The notes: generated by a model not told the origin, from the sequence alone. Numbered from the stretch's first letter, positions 24,029 through 63,189 are shown. The stretch: DNA of 64,000 nt from Poecilobothrus nobilitatus (GCA_947095535.1 OX352774.1:9858001-9922000); one strand, 5' to 3'. Numbers and translations: made by a program.

Positions 24029-24239
24029 ATATTATGGGCGACGTGTCTTGAGACCCCTGGCCGTTATACTCTTCTGCAAATATTATTAGGGGTAGATATC
24101 CCAGCAATTTAAGGGTATTCTGACTGACAGATAATGGGACATTATCGCCAAACTATATTTGAGCATTTTTTTTCCACCGCAGGTGAACTATAACACTCAT
24201 TGAATGGCCCGAGGTCTCATGGCACTTTGCCGATATTAT
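24029..24239. mobile_element. MITE-like element with imperfect terminal inverted repeats
   Basis: A 211-bp, GC-richer island. The left end (24029-24062), ATATTATGGGCGACGTGTCT followed by TGAGACCCCTGGCC, resembles the reverse complement of the right end (24206-24239), with TGAGACC and GGCC in corresponding places and several mismatches. It is too short to code. The boundaries and the lack of a proven target duplication leave the superfamily open. Confidence 0.5.
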
Positions 24240-25520
24240 GTTATTATTGCTTTTTACATAAAAATATTTTGGTACGTATATATACAAATTAGTATATATT
24301 ATTATCTTTTTCCTGAAACTCTTGTACTTTTTATATAGTACATAATATATACATATTTAAATGAATGAAGTAAATTTACTACATGGTCTTAATTTTTTTT
24401 GAATTGAATCTAAAAAAAAAAACAAAAAAAAATTGAAGTATATGAAAGTTTATTCCCATATCAATGGAAGTTTATATATAAATATAAAAATATATATATA
24501 TATATATAAGTATATTCTTATATGTTTTATGTATATATATGTACATTATATGCTTTTAATTTTTACCATATGTGTGCATTCAGCATAAATATACTCCCAC
24601 ATGGTCTGAGTATTTTGGTGTTTTTTAAATAATATATATTTTTATTTTGTTTTTGTTGGAAAATTATTTATGAAACAGAACAGAACTTTATAATTTTTTT
24701 TTTTTTTTTTGTTAAAACTTAGATTTTATTTTTATGTTTTATTCGCGTTTTTTTTTTTTTTTTTTATAAAATTTTATTTTAAAATTATTGGAATAATAAT
24801 GCTGATAGAAGAATTTTTTTTATTTGTTTTTTATTGTGTTTTTTTTTCTTAGAAATGATTTCCGTTTAATTTTTCATATTATACAGACGAATTATTTTTA
24901 TTATAGCCTTAAAAAAAAAACACACTTTTTAATATGGTGGAAATAAAAAATGTTTTAAATCCTGAATTATTTGAAAAGTTATTGATTGATTAAAAATCTT
25001 TAAAAATAATTTTAAAATTTTTTTTTGCAGTGCTTGTTAAAATGTTTATTTGTCGAAAATATCTGTTTTCATTTATTATTAGAAAAATACAGTTAGGAGT
25101 GGACGGTTCTATTATTTATATTTGAAATAGTGACTTGGATATTAAATAAAAATAAGATTCAATAGACAAAACAGTAAAGAATATTTTAAAAAATTTTAGT
25201 TTTATATGTTTATTTATTCTTCGGTTTTTAGAACTTTTATACCTTTAAGAACTTGATATTTTTTTTTTGTTATAAGACACTTGTTTTATATCCCGTTATT
25301 TTTATATACCTATACATACACATATCTTTTTCAGAAAACTTTTCATTCCTGTTATTAGATTTTCATATTTAAAAGGGTTTCCAGCTTAAATTTCTCTTTT
25401 ATGAAGTATGTACATTTATTTTTTAGTTTTTTTTTTTGTAGGAGGTACAAACATTGTGATGAGAAAATAAATCAACATTTACATTTCCCTATTTCAGGTG
25501 TAGATTCATTTTTTTTTCTT

Positions 25521-25622
25521 ATATTATATTATTTTTTATAATATTTTGTCCGGACCAAGATTTAAACGCTAGATCTTTCGTCTGAAAGATTGGCAACTTA
25601 TACATTACATCATTACTCAGAT
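25521..25622 (-). mobile_element. Second tRNA-related SINE family, copy 1 (diverged)
   Basis: Read on the minus strand it has a degenerate box-A-like ATGTATAAGTTGCCAATCTT, then GTTTAAATCTTGGTCCGGAC in the box B position, then an AATATTATAA-rich tail. The same order is seen at 56856-56953. Both copies are too degraded to be functional. Confidence 0.5.
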
Positions 25623-26320
25623 TTTACTATTCTATTTGTTTTTTTTTTTATTAAAAAAATTTAATCTGGTACAACACATAGCATTTTCTAATAGAGCATA
25701 GAAAATTAAATTGTTTTTACACTTACGTATATTTAAAAAATGTAAAACTATCTTCAGATAGAGATAAATTAAAATACAGAAAGAATATGAGTATACAAGG
25801 AAATGTGTAGGAATTTTTTGTGGAAAATTTTGAAAAAAATTATTAAAAAAAAAATTTTTTTTTTTTGTTTTTTTGTTATCTTGAAACGTTCTAAAAAGAA
25901 TCCCAATTTTAACTAATGAGCATACTTTTTATTTTAAGATTTATTTTCACAGTTTTAATAAGTTTAAATTAATTTTTCTTGGATTCTCTTTTTGTTTTGC
26001 CTTTGAATAATAATTAGAAACTACATTAAAATTGTTAATCAGTTATTTAAGTGTTTTATTGCCTTCTAAAGCTCTAAATTGAATTCTTCCATAAAACAAA
26101 AAAAAAAAAAAAAAAATTCTTGACAATTTGTGGTGAAGAATTTTATAAAACTTTTTAACTATTGTTGCAACTTCGAAATGTGGTTAAGGTCTTTTAAAGA
26201 TACTTATAATGGAATTTATATTAAAAAATAAGTACGAAAAATATAGGACAATAATAATAAGCTAAAGAATCTAGATCATTTGTGGTTAAAAGTGGCTACA
26301 TTATTAAAAATTTCTAAAAA

Positions 26321-26513
26321 GGGGCTTCGGTGGCCTAGTGGGTAAGAGCGTATAAAATACACTGTAAACACCGAGGGAGTGTGGGTTCGAATCTCACACA
26401 CGTCGTAAGAGTTATTCGCCCTTACGACACTTACAACCACGCCTGTACAGGAAAGGCTGTGCAATTTCCTGTCCACATTTATGTGGCAGAAAAATGCATT
26501 TAAAAAAAAAAAA
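26321..26513 (+). mobile_element. tRNA-derived SINE, copy 2
   Basis: Same family as 18850-19048. Box A is TGGCCTAGTGGG; box B has one change (GGTTCGAATCT). The body hairpin GTCGTAAG (26402-26409) with CTTACGAC (26421-26428) is perfect with an 11-base loop, followed by a poly-A tail. A 16-base near-identical target duplication (AAAAATTTCTAAAAAG at 26306-26321 against AAAAATATCTAAAAAG at 26509-26524) flanks it. Confidence 0.88.
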
Positions 26514-27617
26514 TATCTAAAAAGACAACGAAACAAAAAAAAATAAAAGAAAATTTCAAACATTAGATAAATATTTAAGTAAAATGTCACCAACATTTAA
26601 CAAAAGATATTTTAATTACATTCTAAATATAGCTAGGACATAGGATTCCGATGTATATTAAGAAAAATGCCACCAAAACAAAATTTACGGGGATGCAATT
26701 ATAAGATGAAATCAAAGTCAATCTTTGGAATAAGTTATTTTTAATTTTTAAAAATGAATTAATTAAAATAAATAAAAAACAAAAATTCTCCAAGTTTACA
26801 TATAAATTAAATTTAAATATACATATATACAACAATGAGAAATTTTCATTTTATTAATTTCAAATTTTTTGTAAGTCCACCAAATTTTTACAATTTACTG
26901 TTAATTTTTTTTTTTTTAAATATATTTTAAAATTAGGTATATTGAATTTTCTTATTGATATATTTTTTCACTTATACACGTGCATCTTAAGTAAAAAAAA
27001 AAAAAAACACAAAACACAAATCAATAAAAACAAAAAGTGAAAGAAAAACATCACTTCACTTTAATGTTTTTTTGTTTTTTTTCTTTAATTTTTCCGGATG
27101 GTTTTAATTTTTAAAAATAACTTCAGAATGTAAAAAAAAACAAAAAACACTATAATTTGAAATTTTTTTAAAAGATTTGTTGTTTATTTTTTATTTTGAA
27201 TTTTTAAGATAGGTACATTATATCTTTTTTTTTTTATATTTCTTGCAATATCTTTTTTTTAAGTATTAATAGGGAATTTTTTTAGTTTTCTATTTATTTT
27301 TATATTTTTGTTTTTTTTTTTTTCTGACTCATTTTTAGAGCATTGCACTTCCTCAAAATATTTATCGCGCACTTATTTTTTTTAAACTCTATTTTATCAT
27401 ATGTTTTAAAAATATTTTCTAAAACTTATTCAACTTTTATTAAATTTTTTAGGTATTTATTTTTATTTATGCTTTTTTTTTAAACAAAAAATATGTTTTT
27501 TTTCGAAATCAAATTTAAAATTAAAATTTAATAGATGTTTTTAAAGAATCTAAAAGAATTTTTTTTATTTTTTTTTTTTGTTTTAAAATTTTATTTTTTT
27601 GGTTTATTATCAGTAAA

Positions 27618-27655
27618 TTTTTTATTTACTTATTTATTTATTTATTTATTTATTT
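27618..27655. repeat. TTTA microsatellite
   Basis: Uninterrupted TTTA units run from about 27625 to 27650 in a poly-T-rich setting. A simple repeat with no other feature nearby. Confidence 0.8.
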
Positions 27656-28094
27656 TTTTTTTGTGATTCTGGAATACTGACATAACAACTACATTTACAC
27701 ATATGCAATAAAAGATATACTGAAATTATTGTACAATAAATTATGTTGAAAAGTATCTATTAGATACTTTATTTATATAGAATAGATATGTCAAAATTTA
27801 AGAAAGCGAAAATATTTAAACTAATGACTTTCAAAGTGAATATTTTTTTATTTGAATTTTGTATTGAATTAAATTAAAATTAAATAAAATAATATTAAAT
27901 ATTTTCATACTCAATAATAATTATTAATAGTATGTATAATGTATAATTAAATATTTGTATCTTGAAGAAAATAAATCCAAAAATTGTATAAAAATTTGTT
28001 TGAAAGAAAAGTAATAAGGCGTTCACAGTATATTCAGCAGTTTTTTTTTTCTTCTTTTTCCTGTGTCAATTTTTTGTTGTTTTTGTTTTATTTT

Positions 28095-28180
28095 CTTTAA
28101 TGAGTGCAAGATCCGCGCGATCTTGCTCGTATTGCAAGAAAACTACAATTCGGTTTGAACGCTGCGAGAAGACTGATTTT
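28095..28180 (-). promoter_or_regulatory. Candidate Inr+MTE core promoter, possibly for LanB2
   Basis: Within a long A/T desert this GC-richer patch has, on the minus strand, TCAGTC (28176-28171), an exact match to the arthropod initiator TCAKTY with A+1 at 28174. At +18 to +27 lies CAAACCGAAT, which fits 8 of 10 positions of the motif ten element consensus CSARCSSAAC at its required spacing. No TATA box is seen. Downstream, GCAAGATC and GATCTTGC form an inverted repeat around CGCG (28106-28125). It is 6.9 kb upstream of the laminin start on the same strand, so a non-coding first exon with a long intron would be needed. No donor or acceptor pair was proven. Confidence 0.35.
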
Positions 28181-29504
28181 TTAAGGTTTAGAGAAAAAAG
28201 AAATAATTTAATAAAGAAATTTTTTTTTTGTATTTTATAATTTTAGTGATTTTTTTTTCTTTTCTTAAAAGGTTCCTTTTGGAAATTGTTTTTATTTTTC
28301 CTGTGCTCGTTTTTTTTTTTGGTTAATTCTCTTTTATAATTCCTGAGATATTAATATACATATACTAAACCAACTACAAAGTTGTATTTTGATAATACTG
28401 TACTGATATAAATTGTATACATATAATTGAACATCAATATAATAGAGTTTTGGTTACTGCTCTTTACAATGGAACCATTAATTTACTTTAAAGTTTATGT
28501 GAATGTGCATGTGATAAGCATACGAATTGACGATCACTGTATTAAGATGAATACACATTTTTTGTTTTTCAATATTTTGTTTGAGTTTTCAATTTAGAAC
28601 CAGTATAGCACATGTAAAGGGATACAGAAAATTAATTCGAAATTTAAAATTTATTTCATTAAAAATGTTCCAAATATAGTAGAAATATAACTGTTATACT
28701 ATATTTATTCTGTCGAAATTTAAGTCAAGAATTTCTTAAAACGAACAGTTGTAAGATTTAAAATTATTCGTCAAAAATAAAGCGAAGATGGAGAAAATAT
28801 TTATGGGAAAACACATAATATATATATACATATGTAGTACATTTTCAAGATAAAGTAATTTTGAATTTCGGAGCAAATTGACGAACTGGATCAGAATAAT
28901 TTCGTGAATCAACAGATGGAAATTTTCAACTATCTAAGTGTTAAAAAGATTTAAAAAATATTTTGAGAGGCTAAAAAAAGTTATTCGAGTATTACAATTT
29001 TAAATATTTAACTCTTCATGAAGGAAAAAAGGATGTAACTTAACGATTTTACATAATTAATATTTGCAATTATTTATTACAATTAACTATCGTTACCTTG
29101 AAGTAAGAGGAAGGAGGGGCAATCGAAAAATGCTAAATGACCATATCTTTAATTTAAGATCGACAGATTGCTTCTTATGAAGACAAAGCTAGTAAATATT
29201 TTACTTCATTTGAGGTAAATGTTGATTTAGCGAAAACTTCAAATTGGAGCGAAAATCAACAGGGTCAATTTAAATGCTAAGAAAAGTCAAGGCATTTTAG
29301 TCTTTCGGAAAATGAATAGTTCAATCTCCAACTTAATTTTTCAAAGACAGATTTTGCAGCATAGTTGTGAACTCAACATTTTGCGTATGGAGCTGAATCA
29401 AAAGTTAAGTTGGTTTAACCTTTGGATTAGCTAAAGATACAGCTATGGGTTTCTTATATGAATGGTAAACCTTTTTTTGGTCTTCTGACTTTTTAAAGAT
29501 CTAT

Positions 29505-29700
29505 AAAAGAGATGAGAGCTTCTATTGTTCACCCCTATGAAATTCAAATTCCCAGATGGCATAATTTGACTTGGGGAAATTCTTTTATGGTACGAACATT
29601 GCGAATGTGGAGCCATCTCCTTCTTCCAGTTCGTTGGAGCCAGTTCCGTAGAATTGGTGAGGATTGCATATACAACATCTTAAAATTTAAGGTGAACTTT
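29505..29700 (+). pseudogene. LINE reverse-transcriptase ORF, 3' end fragment
   Basis: Encodes HPYEIQIPRWHNLTWGNSFM then VRTLRMWSHLLLPVR and a QFRRI segment. This is the pattern seen at the C-terminus of Jockey/CR1-type LINE ORF2 proteins (IPR-x-T-N-x-x-x-x-SF-x-VR-x-x-R-x-WN-x-LP). Only about 65 residues survive and no catalytic motif is included. Family assignment is by pattern memory. Confidence 0.45.
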
Positions 29701-30759
29701 AACAACTTTGTTGGAAATATGCCTGTTAATTCTAAATAAATTTTCATTTCATAAACTTAAGCACATCTTAACTAGGCAATATATGAGTACTAAAGAACAT
29801 ATAGCTTGGTTAAAGTCCCACACACTCATACCAATTGGTTTTCTCAGCCAAATTGAAAATCATCTTCATTATTTAATAGTTCAATAAATCCACAACGGAT
29901 TTTAATTCGAAATAATGAAGTACAAAAGAAAATCATCAATATCAACGCGGATATTTAGCACCGATCTACCATAAACGATAATAGATTTTAAAATAATTTA
30001 TATTTAGTAGCAACTTTATAAAAAGTTTGACAAACTTATTTCGAGAATTTTTAATATTCTTTGGAAGATCGTTAAATATTTAGAGGGCTTCTTGCAATAA
30101 AACTTTTTTTAATTTCGAAATGGTATGGTATTGATTGATGATTTATTCTTAAATTATAAGATTTTGAATAAGATAATCTCAAATGAATTTTATTTTTCTA
30201 TATTTTAATTTGTTGGTTATAAGGAAACAGGTCTCTTAAAGATATATATTTATTTAAATTTAAGAAATAAATTTCGATCTTTTGTCTCACAATCATTTCC
30301 ATTTTCTTATACCTTTCTATAGATGTGATTGTATTTTAGGAACTCTTATCTTGCGTCTCTAAAGTCTAAAGTATGTTATTGCTAACATATAAATTTAAAA
30401 CAACATAATATGTACATAATATGTACCTATACACAAACAAAAGATTGAAGTTAACTAAATATTAATCACACAATCATACCTATTATATGTACATTTACAA
30501 ATTACAATGCAATCTTTTTATCAAACATACAAAAATACATACAAAAAAAGAAGATTTAAAAAAAAAATGTTGAGTATTTTTAGTTATTTAAATAATTATC
30601 TTAAAATAAGTCATTCATATATAAACAAAATCAAAACATAAACAGTTAAGCATACACCCTCACTTACGGTTTATCATTACATTACGGTTTTTTGTGTTGT
30701 AAATTCAAAAAAAAAGAAACAAAAAAAAATATAAGCAAATATTCTCTTACTTTTATTCA

Positions 30760-30970
30760 TTCATTCATGCGCCAATCGCCTCGCCATGCATTAGTTTTAC
30801 TCTTTATCTCTCTCTTCAGTCTTTGTTTCGTGTCGTTTATCTCTCGAGAGAAATTCTTCTCTATACCTCAATCCTCATTCCTCAACTCAATCCTCCGTTT
30901 AATCATTACTTATTCATTTCTCATTCCTCAATCTTCATCCTCGCTCTCTTCACAGTTCAATCGTTTCATG
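30760..30970. promoter_or_regulatory. Pyrimidine-rich, GAGA-motif-bearing island
   Basis: An unusually C/T-rich plus-strand stretch in A/T-rich DNA, with TCTCTCTCTTC, CTCTCGAGAG and CGCTCTCTTC (GAGA-factor-like sites) and repeated ATTCCTCAA/CAATCCTC units. There is an initiator-like TCAGTC at 30816-30821, but no matching downstream element. It could be a regulatory region or a decayed simple repeat. Confidence 0.2.
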
Positions 30971-33584
30971 CTCCTGTTTTATTTGGTTTTTTTTTTTTTT
31001 TATGGAAAAATTAAAAAAAGAGTTTTTGAGGCGAAAAGCGATAATAACTACGGCGAAAAAGAAAGAAATATTAATAAGAAAGGAAATTGAATTTTTATGA
31101 ATGAGGTTATTATTTATCGTTTTAGATACATTTAATTTAAAAATTAATTGTGGACCTGGTTTTATTTAATCTGTTTAATTAACCTTTCAATTTTTTTTTT
31201 AACTTAAAATGAGCGATAGATTTTTTTTTCCAAAATTTATTTGGCAATAATAGTTTATTGATAATCGGCCTCTCCTAAAGAAGCATTCTTTATTCTTTAA
31301 TTAGATAATAAATTAGATATAAAGTTTACATTTTTTTTTCAAAGTTTTTTTGAACTAAATTGTAAAAGATGTAAATAAATTGATTGCAAAGGGTGCATGC
31401 AACAAGGAATAAATATAATAAAGAGAAACAACATTAATAGCTTTTTCTAAATTTGCCCCAAATAGAATAATTATGAATGAAATCTTAAAGCACATTTTAG
31501 TAAAAATAAGTCCCTATATGTATATAAATGCACCATTGACCTAGCTGTATAGCGATAATGTATCCGTAACGTATGGGATGTACTGATGTATTCATAATGT
31601 ATGAGTAAGAGATGTACTTGATTGATCCTTGATAACAAATAGAAATATAAAAAAAGAAAAGAAAAAAAACAACTTTTATTTAAGAAAGAAGACGACTTAT
31701 TATGTTAGCCATAAAGAACAAATTTTGAACAAGCAAAGCGAGAAAAATTTAGAACAAACTAAGCGACAAAACTACTAAAGGAACATTTAGGGATTTCTTT
31801 CCTCAATCAATTGATATTCGTAAAACACTGTATGCATATTATCGAATAACTTAAATCTATTAAAATTTTTATTTTTCGTAATTTTTATTAGACGAAATTA
31901 GAAACTTAAGGAATAGTTTGATGTAAAAATAGGATATGATATTGTATATGGGATTATGTCAATAATAGCTACTCAAATTGAGGTCAATGATTGTCATCAT
32001 TTTTCTCTCTTAATAATATGAGAGAATATTTTATTAAAAATCAAAAGATTTTAACTAAAAATAAAATAATATATGAAAAAAAAAAAAAATAAAAATCAAA
32101 AGATTAAATTTCTTATTAGAAATTTTTAATTTTAATATTTAAATGTCAAAGTTATGGATAATGATGAAAAATACAAAAATATTCAAACAATAGAGAAATT
32201 TCTTTCATTTACAATCCTATCAATTCTAATTCACTTTGAAAAGTTAAAATCTATTTTCGTAATGCGAATTATTAATAATTTCTTGGTTACACGATTTTTA
32301 TTCATTTTTTTTTTTTTTTTTTTTGTTATTTCCTAAAGACGAGATAACTTTTACATTGATAAAATAAAATTGTTATAATTTAAAATACCATTTGGGATTT
32401 TATATGTTCACACATAAGCAACAATAACAACAACAAACAAATAAAAAATCTCCGGGGTTATAAAGGTTGAATTTTTAGATTGATAAAAATAAAATAATCA
32501 AATATTGATAACAGTTCGTTCTACTTTTAATGAAATTTTTTTTTGAGAATAGATGAAAATAAAAAAAAATGGAAAAGAAGGAAAAAAAGAAAAAAATTGA
32601 AATTAAACTGTTACATATATAGAAAAAGTACATATTTGGAAAAAAACAAAAAAAACTTTTACTTTTTCTCAAAACGAAACGTTTAAAAATTTTTTACAAA
32701 GAATATTTTTTAATATAATTTCATTTTATTTGTACCTAAATGTGATTTAAAATAATCAGATAATTAAATTTAAATCTAACAAATTGTTTAAGTCGCTGAA
32801 TTTTCAGTCGAAAGATTTCGTCTTTAAACTTAAGTTAGGTCATATCCAAATATATAAATTAAATAATATACAATTATACAAAATTTATAATAGAATAAAG
32901 CTGACCCACTTACCTAATTGGTAAAATGGTGTCATATAAAATATATATGTCGGTTATTATTGATATTAGAAATTTATGTACAGTTATCTGTATATGAAGT
33001 TGCAAAACGTCATTTTATCTAAAGTCTTTAAACAAAATGCATATTTTGCAATTTTACATTTGGCATAATAAGACACTTCGCAAAACATATTTGACAAACA
33101 TACACTTTGTAAATATTATATTATGTATGTATATATATATTCTGAAAAAAGTGTAAAACCCTAATTTTGTAACCAACTATAAAATATCTCTCTGATTAAT
33201 TTTTAATTGACATTGGTATATTTTTCAACAATAAAGGATGTGGTTTTTGAACAATATTTTGTTAAAACTCTTTTTGCGAAACTTCCTTTTTGTTAAAGGA
33301 CTTTTTGTGAAGTATCAAAATATCATAAGACTTTTCAAGATTTAGGCCAACTGTCATGTTACCCGTACTTTAATCGAATTGATTAAATTTTCTAAGCTTG
33401 TAAGTAATTTACTAATCTAGATAATTTTTTTTTTCGAAGGATAAAAAAGAAAACTTTGAAGCCACTTATATAAATAGTTTGGGGCTTGGTTATCCTTGAT
33501 TAGATATTCTTTTTTTTTTTTTGCTAATTTCAAAGGACTGGAAATCTCTTTAATTGTTTATATATATTTTATATATATATATAA

Positions 33585-33781
33585 ATTTTTTTTTTTGTTT
33601 TTTAGTTTATTCTCCCGTGACATAAATGTGACAAGGATATTACAAAGTCTTGCCTTTTCAGGAGTGGCTGTAAATGTCGTAAGGGGGAATTATTTTTACG
33701 ACATGTATGGGATTCAAACCCACCCTCCTCGGTGTTTTCAGTACTTTATACACTCTTACCCACTAGGCCACCGAGGTCCCC
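33585..33781 (-). mobile_element. tRNA-derived SINE, copy 3
   Basis: Minus-strand copy of the 18850 family: GGTGGCCTAGTGGGTAAGAG near its 5' end (33780-33750), box B GGTTTGAATCC with one change, body hairpin at 33676-33702 with the 11-base loop kept, and a poly-A tail (plus-strand T run ending about 33605). One loop-closing pair of the hairpin has changed. Flanks are TATA-rich and no clear duplication could be chosen. Confidence 0.85.
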
Positions 33782-36440
33782 TGGTTATATATTTGTTATT
33801 TTACAAAATACCGTAAAAAATTTAGTTTTCATTATTTCGTACAGTGTAATGTAAAATTATTTTAATTTAAAATAAAAATAATGTTTTTTTTAATCCAAAA
33901 TTTAATATATAAATTCACATGCTTGTGAAAATTTTTAACATGAGAGAGTAGAAGATTTTGTGAAATATTAATTTGATTTAAAGCTATTCGTATTATTCTC
34001 GAAGTAATTTCTTCGTGATATCATTCAATATTTATTCTTAATTTATTGTTTTTTTAAATGAAATTTCTTTAAAATAAATAAAAGTTTTTGTAAAATATTT
34101 CTATACCTAAATATATAAAGTTTTTCATTAACAGCTACAACTACCATTCTGAAAAATATGTTTCTAAATTTCACCACAACATTATAAAAAGCGTAACGAA
34201 TTAAATTAGATAGGTTCCTTTGTAGGTTTGTGTATTGGACAAAATAAATATCGTAAATATATTTCCCCGCGATTTTTTTTTTTATGGTTCGAGTTTAAGA
34301 TAAAATATTACAAATTTAATTTTAAATTGGAATGGAATAATAATTTTCTAACGGGAAAATTAATTAATTATAAAACAGTTTTTCTTTTTAAACATATGTC
34401 CATACATATAAACTTAAATTGACTGTAGTTTATTTTTATAAGATTTAAAAGATGAATACAAAAAATTAAAAATGTAAAATTTAAAAAATTGTAAAAACAG
34501 TAAGAAAATAATTTTGCCATTTTAAAATTTATCCAATATCGTATTTAAGTACATCTCGTATATTAGCTTGTATTTTAAGATAACTAACTGATTTTTTTAT
34601 ATCGTTTTTTAACAAGGCCTTTCTTATTATCGACATATAAATTGTTTCTTGTCTTAAAATTGGTACCTACTTGTCTCTGAAATATTAGTTTTGTATAGTT
34701 TTACCATAAATTGAAAAATGGTCTTTTCAACGTAAAAGATTATACTTAAAAATATTTTAGAAAAAATAGTAAATTAATATGAGTCTATATATGGTTATGA
34801 GGTGAAAGTGCTTCATACAATTAAAAAATAAAAAAAAATATTTAAAGTGATCCTAATGTGAAGCGAAACTTAATCAAATTGAATAAATTTTTATAACAAT
34901 ATTAGTGATTTAAAATAAAATATTATTTAATTAATCGTCAACTCAAATGAAAGATGGCAATAAAGAATTATAATTACAAAATCATTTATGTACATAAATT
35001 TTATTTTCTTACTAGTTTTCTTTCAACTAGGCAACTAGTTGATCATATCTTAAAAAAATATGTTTGAATTGTGTATATGCGTATGTTGCTAGAACTAAAG
35101 TCTAGACCTAGAGAATTAAAGCTAATCACTTACTAGTAACTAATTATTGGTTTTTATAAATCCGAAACTGCCAACAAATAGAACAAATTTAGTCAGTAGG
35201 CCATTTAAAGTATCTATTCTTATTTAAAAAGTAATTGAAAAGTAATTGAAAAGTAATGGTAAAAAATTGTATTGTATTAAAAGTTTAAGTTTAAATTAAG
35301 AGCTATAGAAAGCTTTCAAAATTAAGTTAACATTTTTTAAAATAAAACCACATTTAAATAATTCTTTGATCAGTAAAGTTTAAACTACCTATTTATTTGA
35401 AAATCATTTTTTAAAACTATAAAAAAAGGTTTAGTTCTGCCGTTTGAAGTTATTAATACAAAAACAAAGTTGAAAGTTTTTTAACGCTTAAAACGAGTTT
35501 TTCTTTTATTATTAAATTGGAGATACATATTATTATAAACTGAACATTTGAATTTTTTTTTTGTTAATTAATAATTAGTTTACTTTTTAGTTAATAAATA
35601 TTTAATTAATAAAAATAAAAAAATTTAAAAAAAGTAATTTCTAAAATTAGTATAAAACATAAATAATTTAATCACATCACATGGATTTATTATTTTTTCT
35701 TTTCCAGTGTTAGTTTTTTTTTTTCAAATGGTAACTGTGTGCCACTTAATTAATTCTTTATTAAATCATAAAACATAATTTTTGTAACAATTTATATAAT
35801 TTACCAAGTTAAGGTGCTGTCATGGAGTATAAAGTAAAAATTTTTTAACGTATTTTAAAGCTCATTAACGTATTCTGTTATTAATCTACTATTCTCTTAA
35901 AACACCAACTGTACGATATACAATTCTGGTTCCATGAAGTGCTATTCAATAAAATAAAAATCTTAAAATAAACTTCTAATTGTTTGAGTTTAGCAACGTA
36001 AATACTAATAGTTTATTTAGTGTTTAATTTACTAAAATAAAAGTATCAAAACTATAGCTGTGTTGATGTGTTACCATATCATACGGTGGCAGTGAGAAAA
36101 TGTTACCGTAGGCGTATAAAAATGCCGAATCGGTACAGTAAATGGCACATATAAGAACAACTTTAAACAATAAAAAATCATCTAATTATAAATACATGAG
36201 AATTGAGAACCATATACATTCTATAAATAAACTTTTTTCTTATTTACGTTAATTTCTTCTATGTTAAAAGAAGAAATTTTAGATTAGAACACAGTTAACA
36301 TTTGACATTTTTATCTAATAAATTAATAATAGTTTTAAAAAAAAGATTTATATTTTTGTTCAGCTTTTTTTTTTTATTAGCTATAATACTAAAAAGACAA
36401 TTTTTTTTTTCTATTTTAATTTTTAATTTAAAAAATAACG

Positions 36441-36446
36441 TTTATT
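36441..36446 (-). other. Candidate Tmc polyadenylation signal
   Basis: AATAAA on the minus strand, 12-17 nt after the Tmc stop codon. This is extremely close to the stop, so a more distal signal may be the one used. Confidence 0.3.
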
Positions 36447-36457
36447 TAATTTTTAGT

Positions 36458-62306
<25,849 letters not shown>

Positions 62307-62986
62307 CTACAATTTTTAATTAAATTTTTTTTTAATTATTTAAAGTAATTTGAACACAAGAAAATTTAATTTCTAAGGAATTTGTGACATTCAAGAACTC
62401 AAAACTAAAACTAAAATTTATTTTCAAAACTAGAAGCAGCAAAATTATAAAATTAAATTAAGTTATATAACTAAATACATCAAAATAAAAAAATTATAAT
62501 AGTTTTTAAATTATAGATTAAAAGAATGATATTAAAATATTAGAAAGTGACTAATTTTTATACTTTTTTTCTTAAAATGCATTTTAAAATATTCTTTTGA
62601 TATTTTTGAATTTGAAGTAATAATCAATCGATCAGCTGCATCATTTCCATTCGTAAATATTACAGTACTTTAACTAAAACTGTAAAATATTGGAATTCTA
62701 AAACGGCAGAATCTTTCGTTGAAAACATATTTTCCACAAAAGTTTATAATTTGCGAAAAATTTATTAGAAATCAATATTTTTCTTTTTAATTTCATTATC
62801 CCGTTTCCGTTTCAACAATAAGGTTTTCTTCCTATTAAAATGTCTAATACAATATTCTTAAATTGTGTCGCCGCCATATTTATTATTTTTAGTGGCAGGT
62901 AGAATGGTAATTTAATTTAGTGGTATATAGAAACGGTAATATGTTTTTCTAAAAAAAAATCTGCGTAAGAATCTGCGAATCAAAGT

Positions 62987-63047
62987 AAAGGCTGTGCAAT
63001 GTCCTTGTTACATTTATGTGGCAGGGAAATGCACAAAAAAAAAAAAA
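62987..63047 (+). mobile_element. tRNA-derived SINE, copy 4 (3' fragment)
   Basis: AAAGGCTGTGCAATGTCCTT, then ACATTTATGTGGCAGGGAAA and TGCAC plus poly-A: the 3' ~60 bases of the 18850 family. The tRNA-like head and hairpin are missing, as in a 5'-truncated insertion. Confidence 0.75.
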
Positions 63048-63189
63048 TTTGCCGAAAAAAAAAAAATCGAAATTGCCATTATATATCCGAAAAAACTGCC
63101 TGAAAACTGTTGTAAAATATGGAGTGTAATCAGTCAAAAATTTTTGAAATTAAAATAAAATTAGGAAGAGTAAAGAAAAGACTGTGTCA

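Larger units (their letters stand above)
21264..36440. other. 15-kb region without recognisable genes
   Basis: Between the laminin start and the Tmc 3' end. Besides the listed SINEs, MITE-like element, LINE fragment, TTTA microsatellite, candidate promoter and pyrimidine-rich island, it contains A/T-rich sequence with only short stop-limited frames. It probably includes the laminin 5' UTR, upstream intron and regulatory DNA. Confidence 0.6.

Noticed and set aside
30692..31090. 132-codon plus-strand open frame
   Set aside because: Composition follows the underlying C/T-rich and A-rich DNA, with no domain, no conserved-looking blocks and no splice context. Judged a chance frame over the pyrimidine-rich island.
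33496..33816. 106-codon plus-strand open frame
   Set aside because: It is the reverse-strand read of SINE copy 3; similar peptides come from the other SINE copies.
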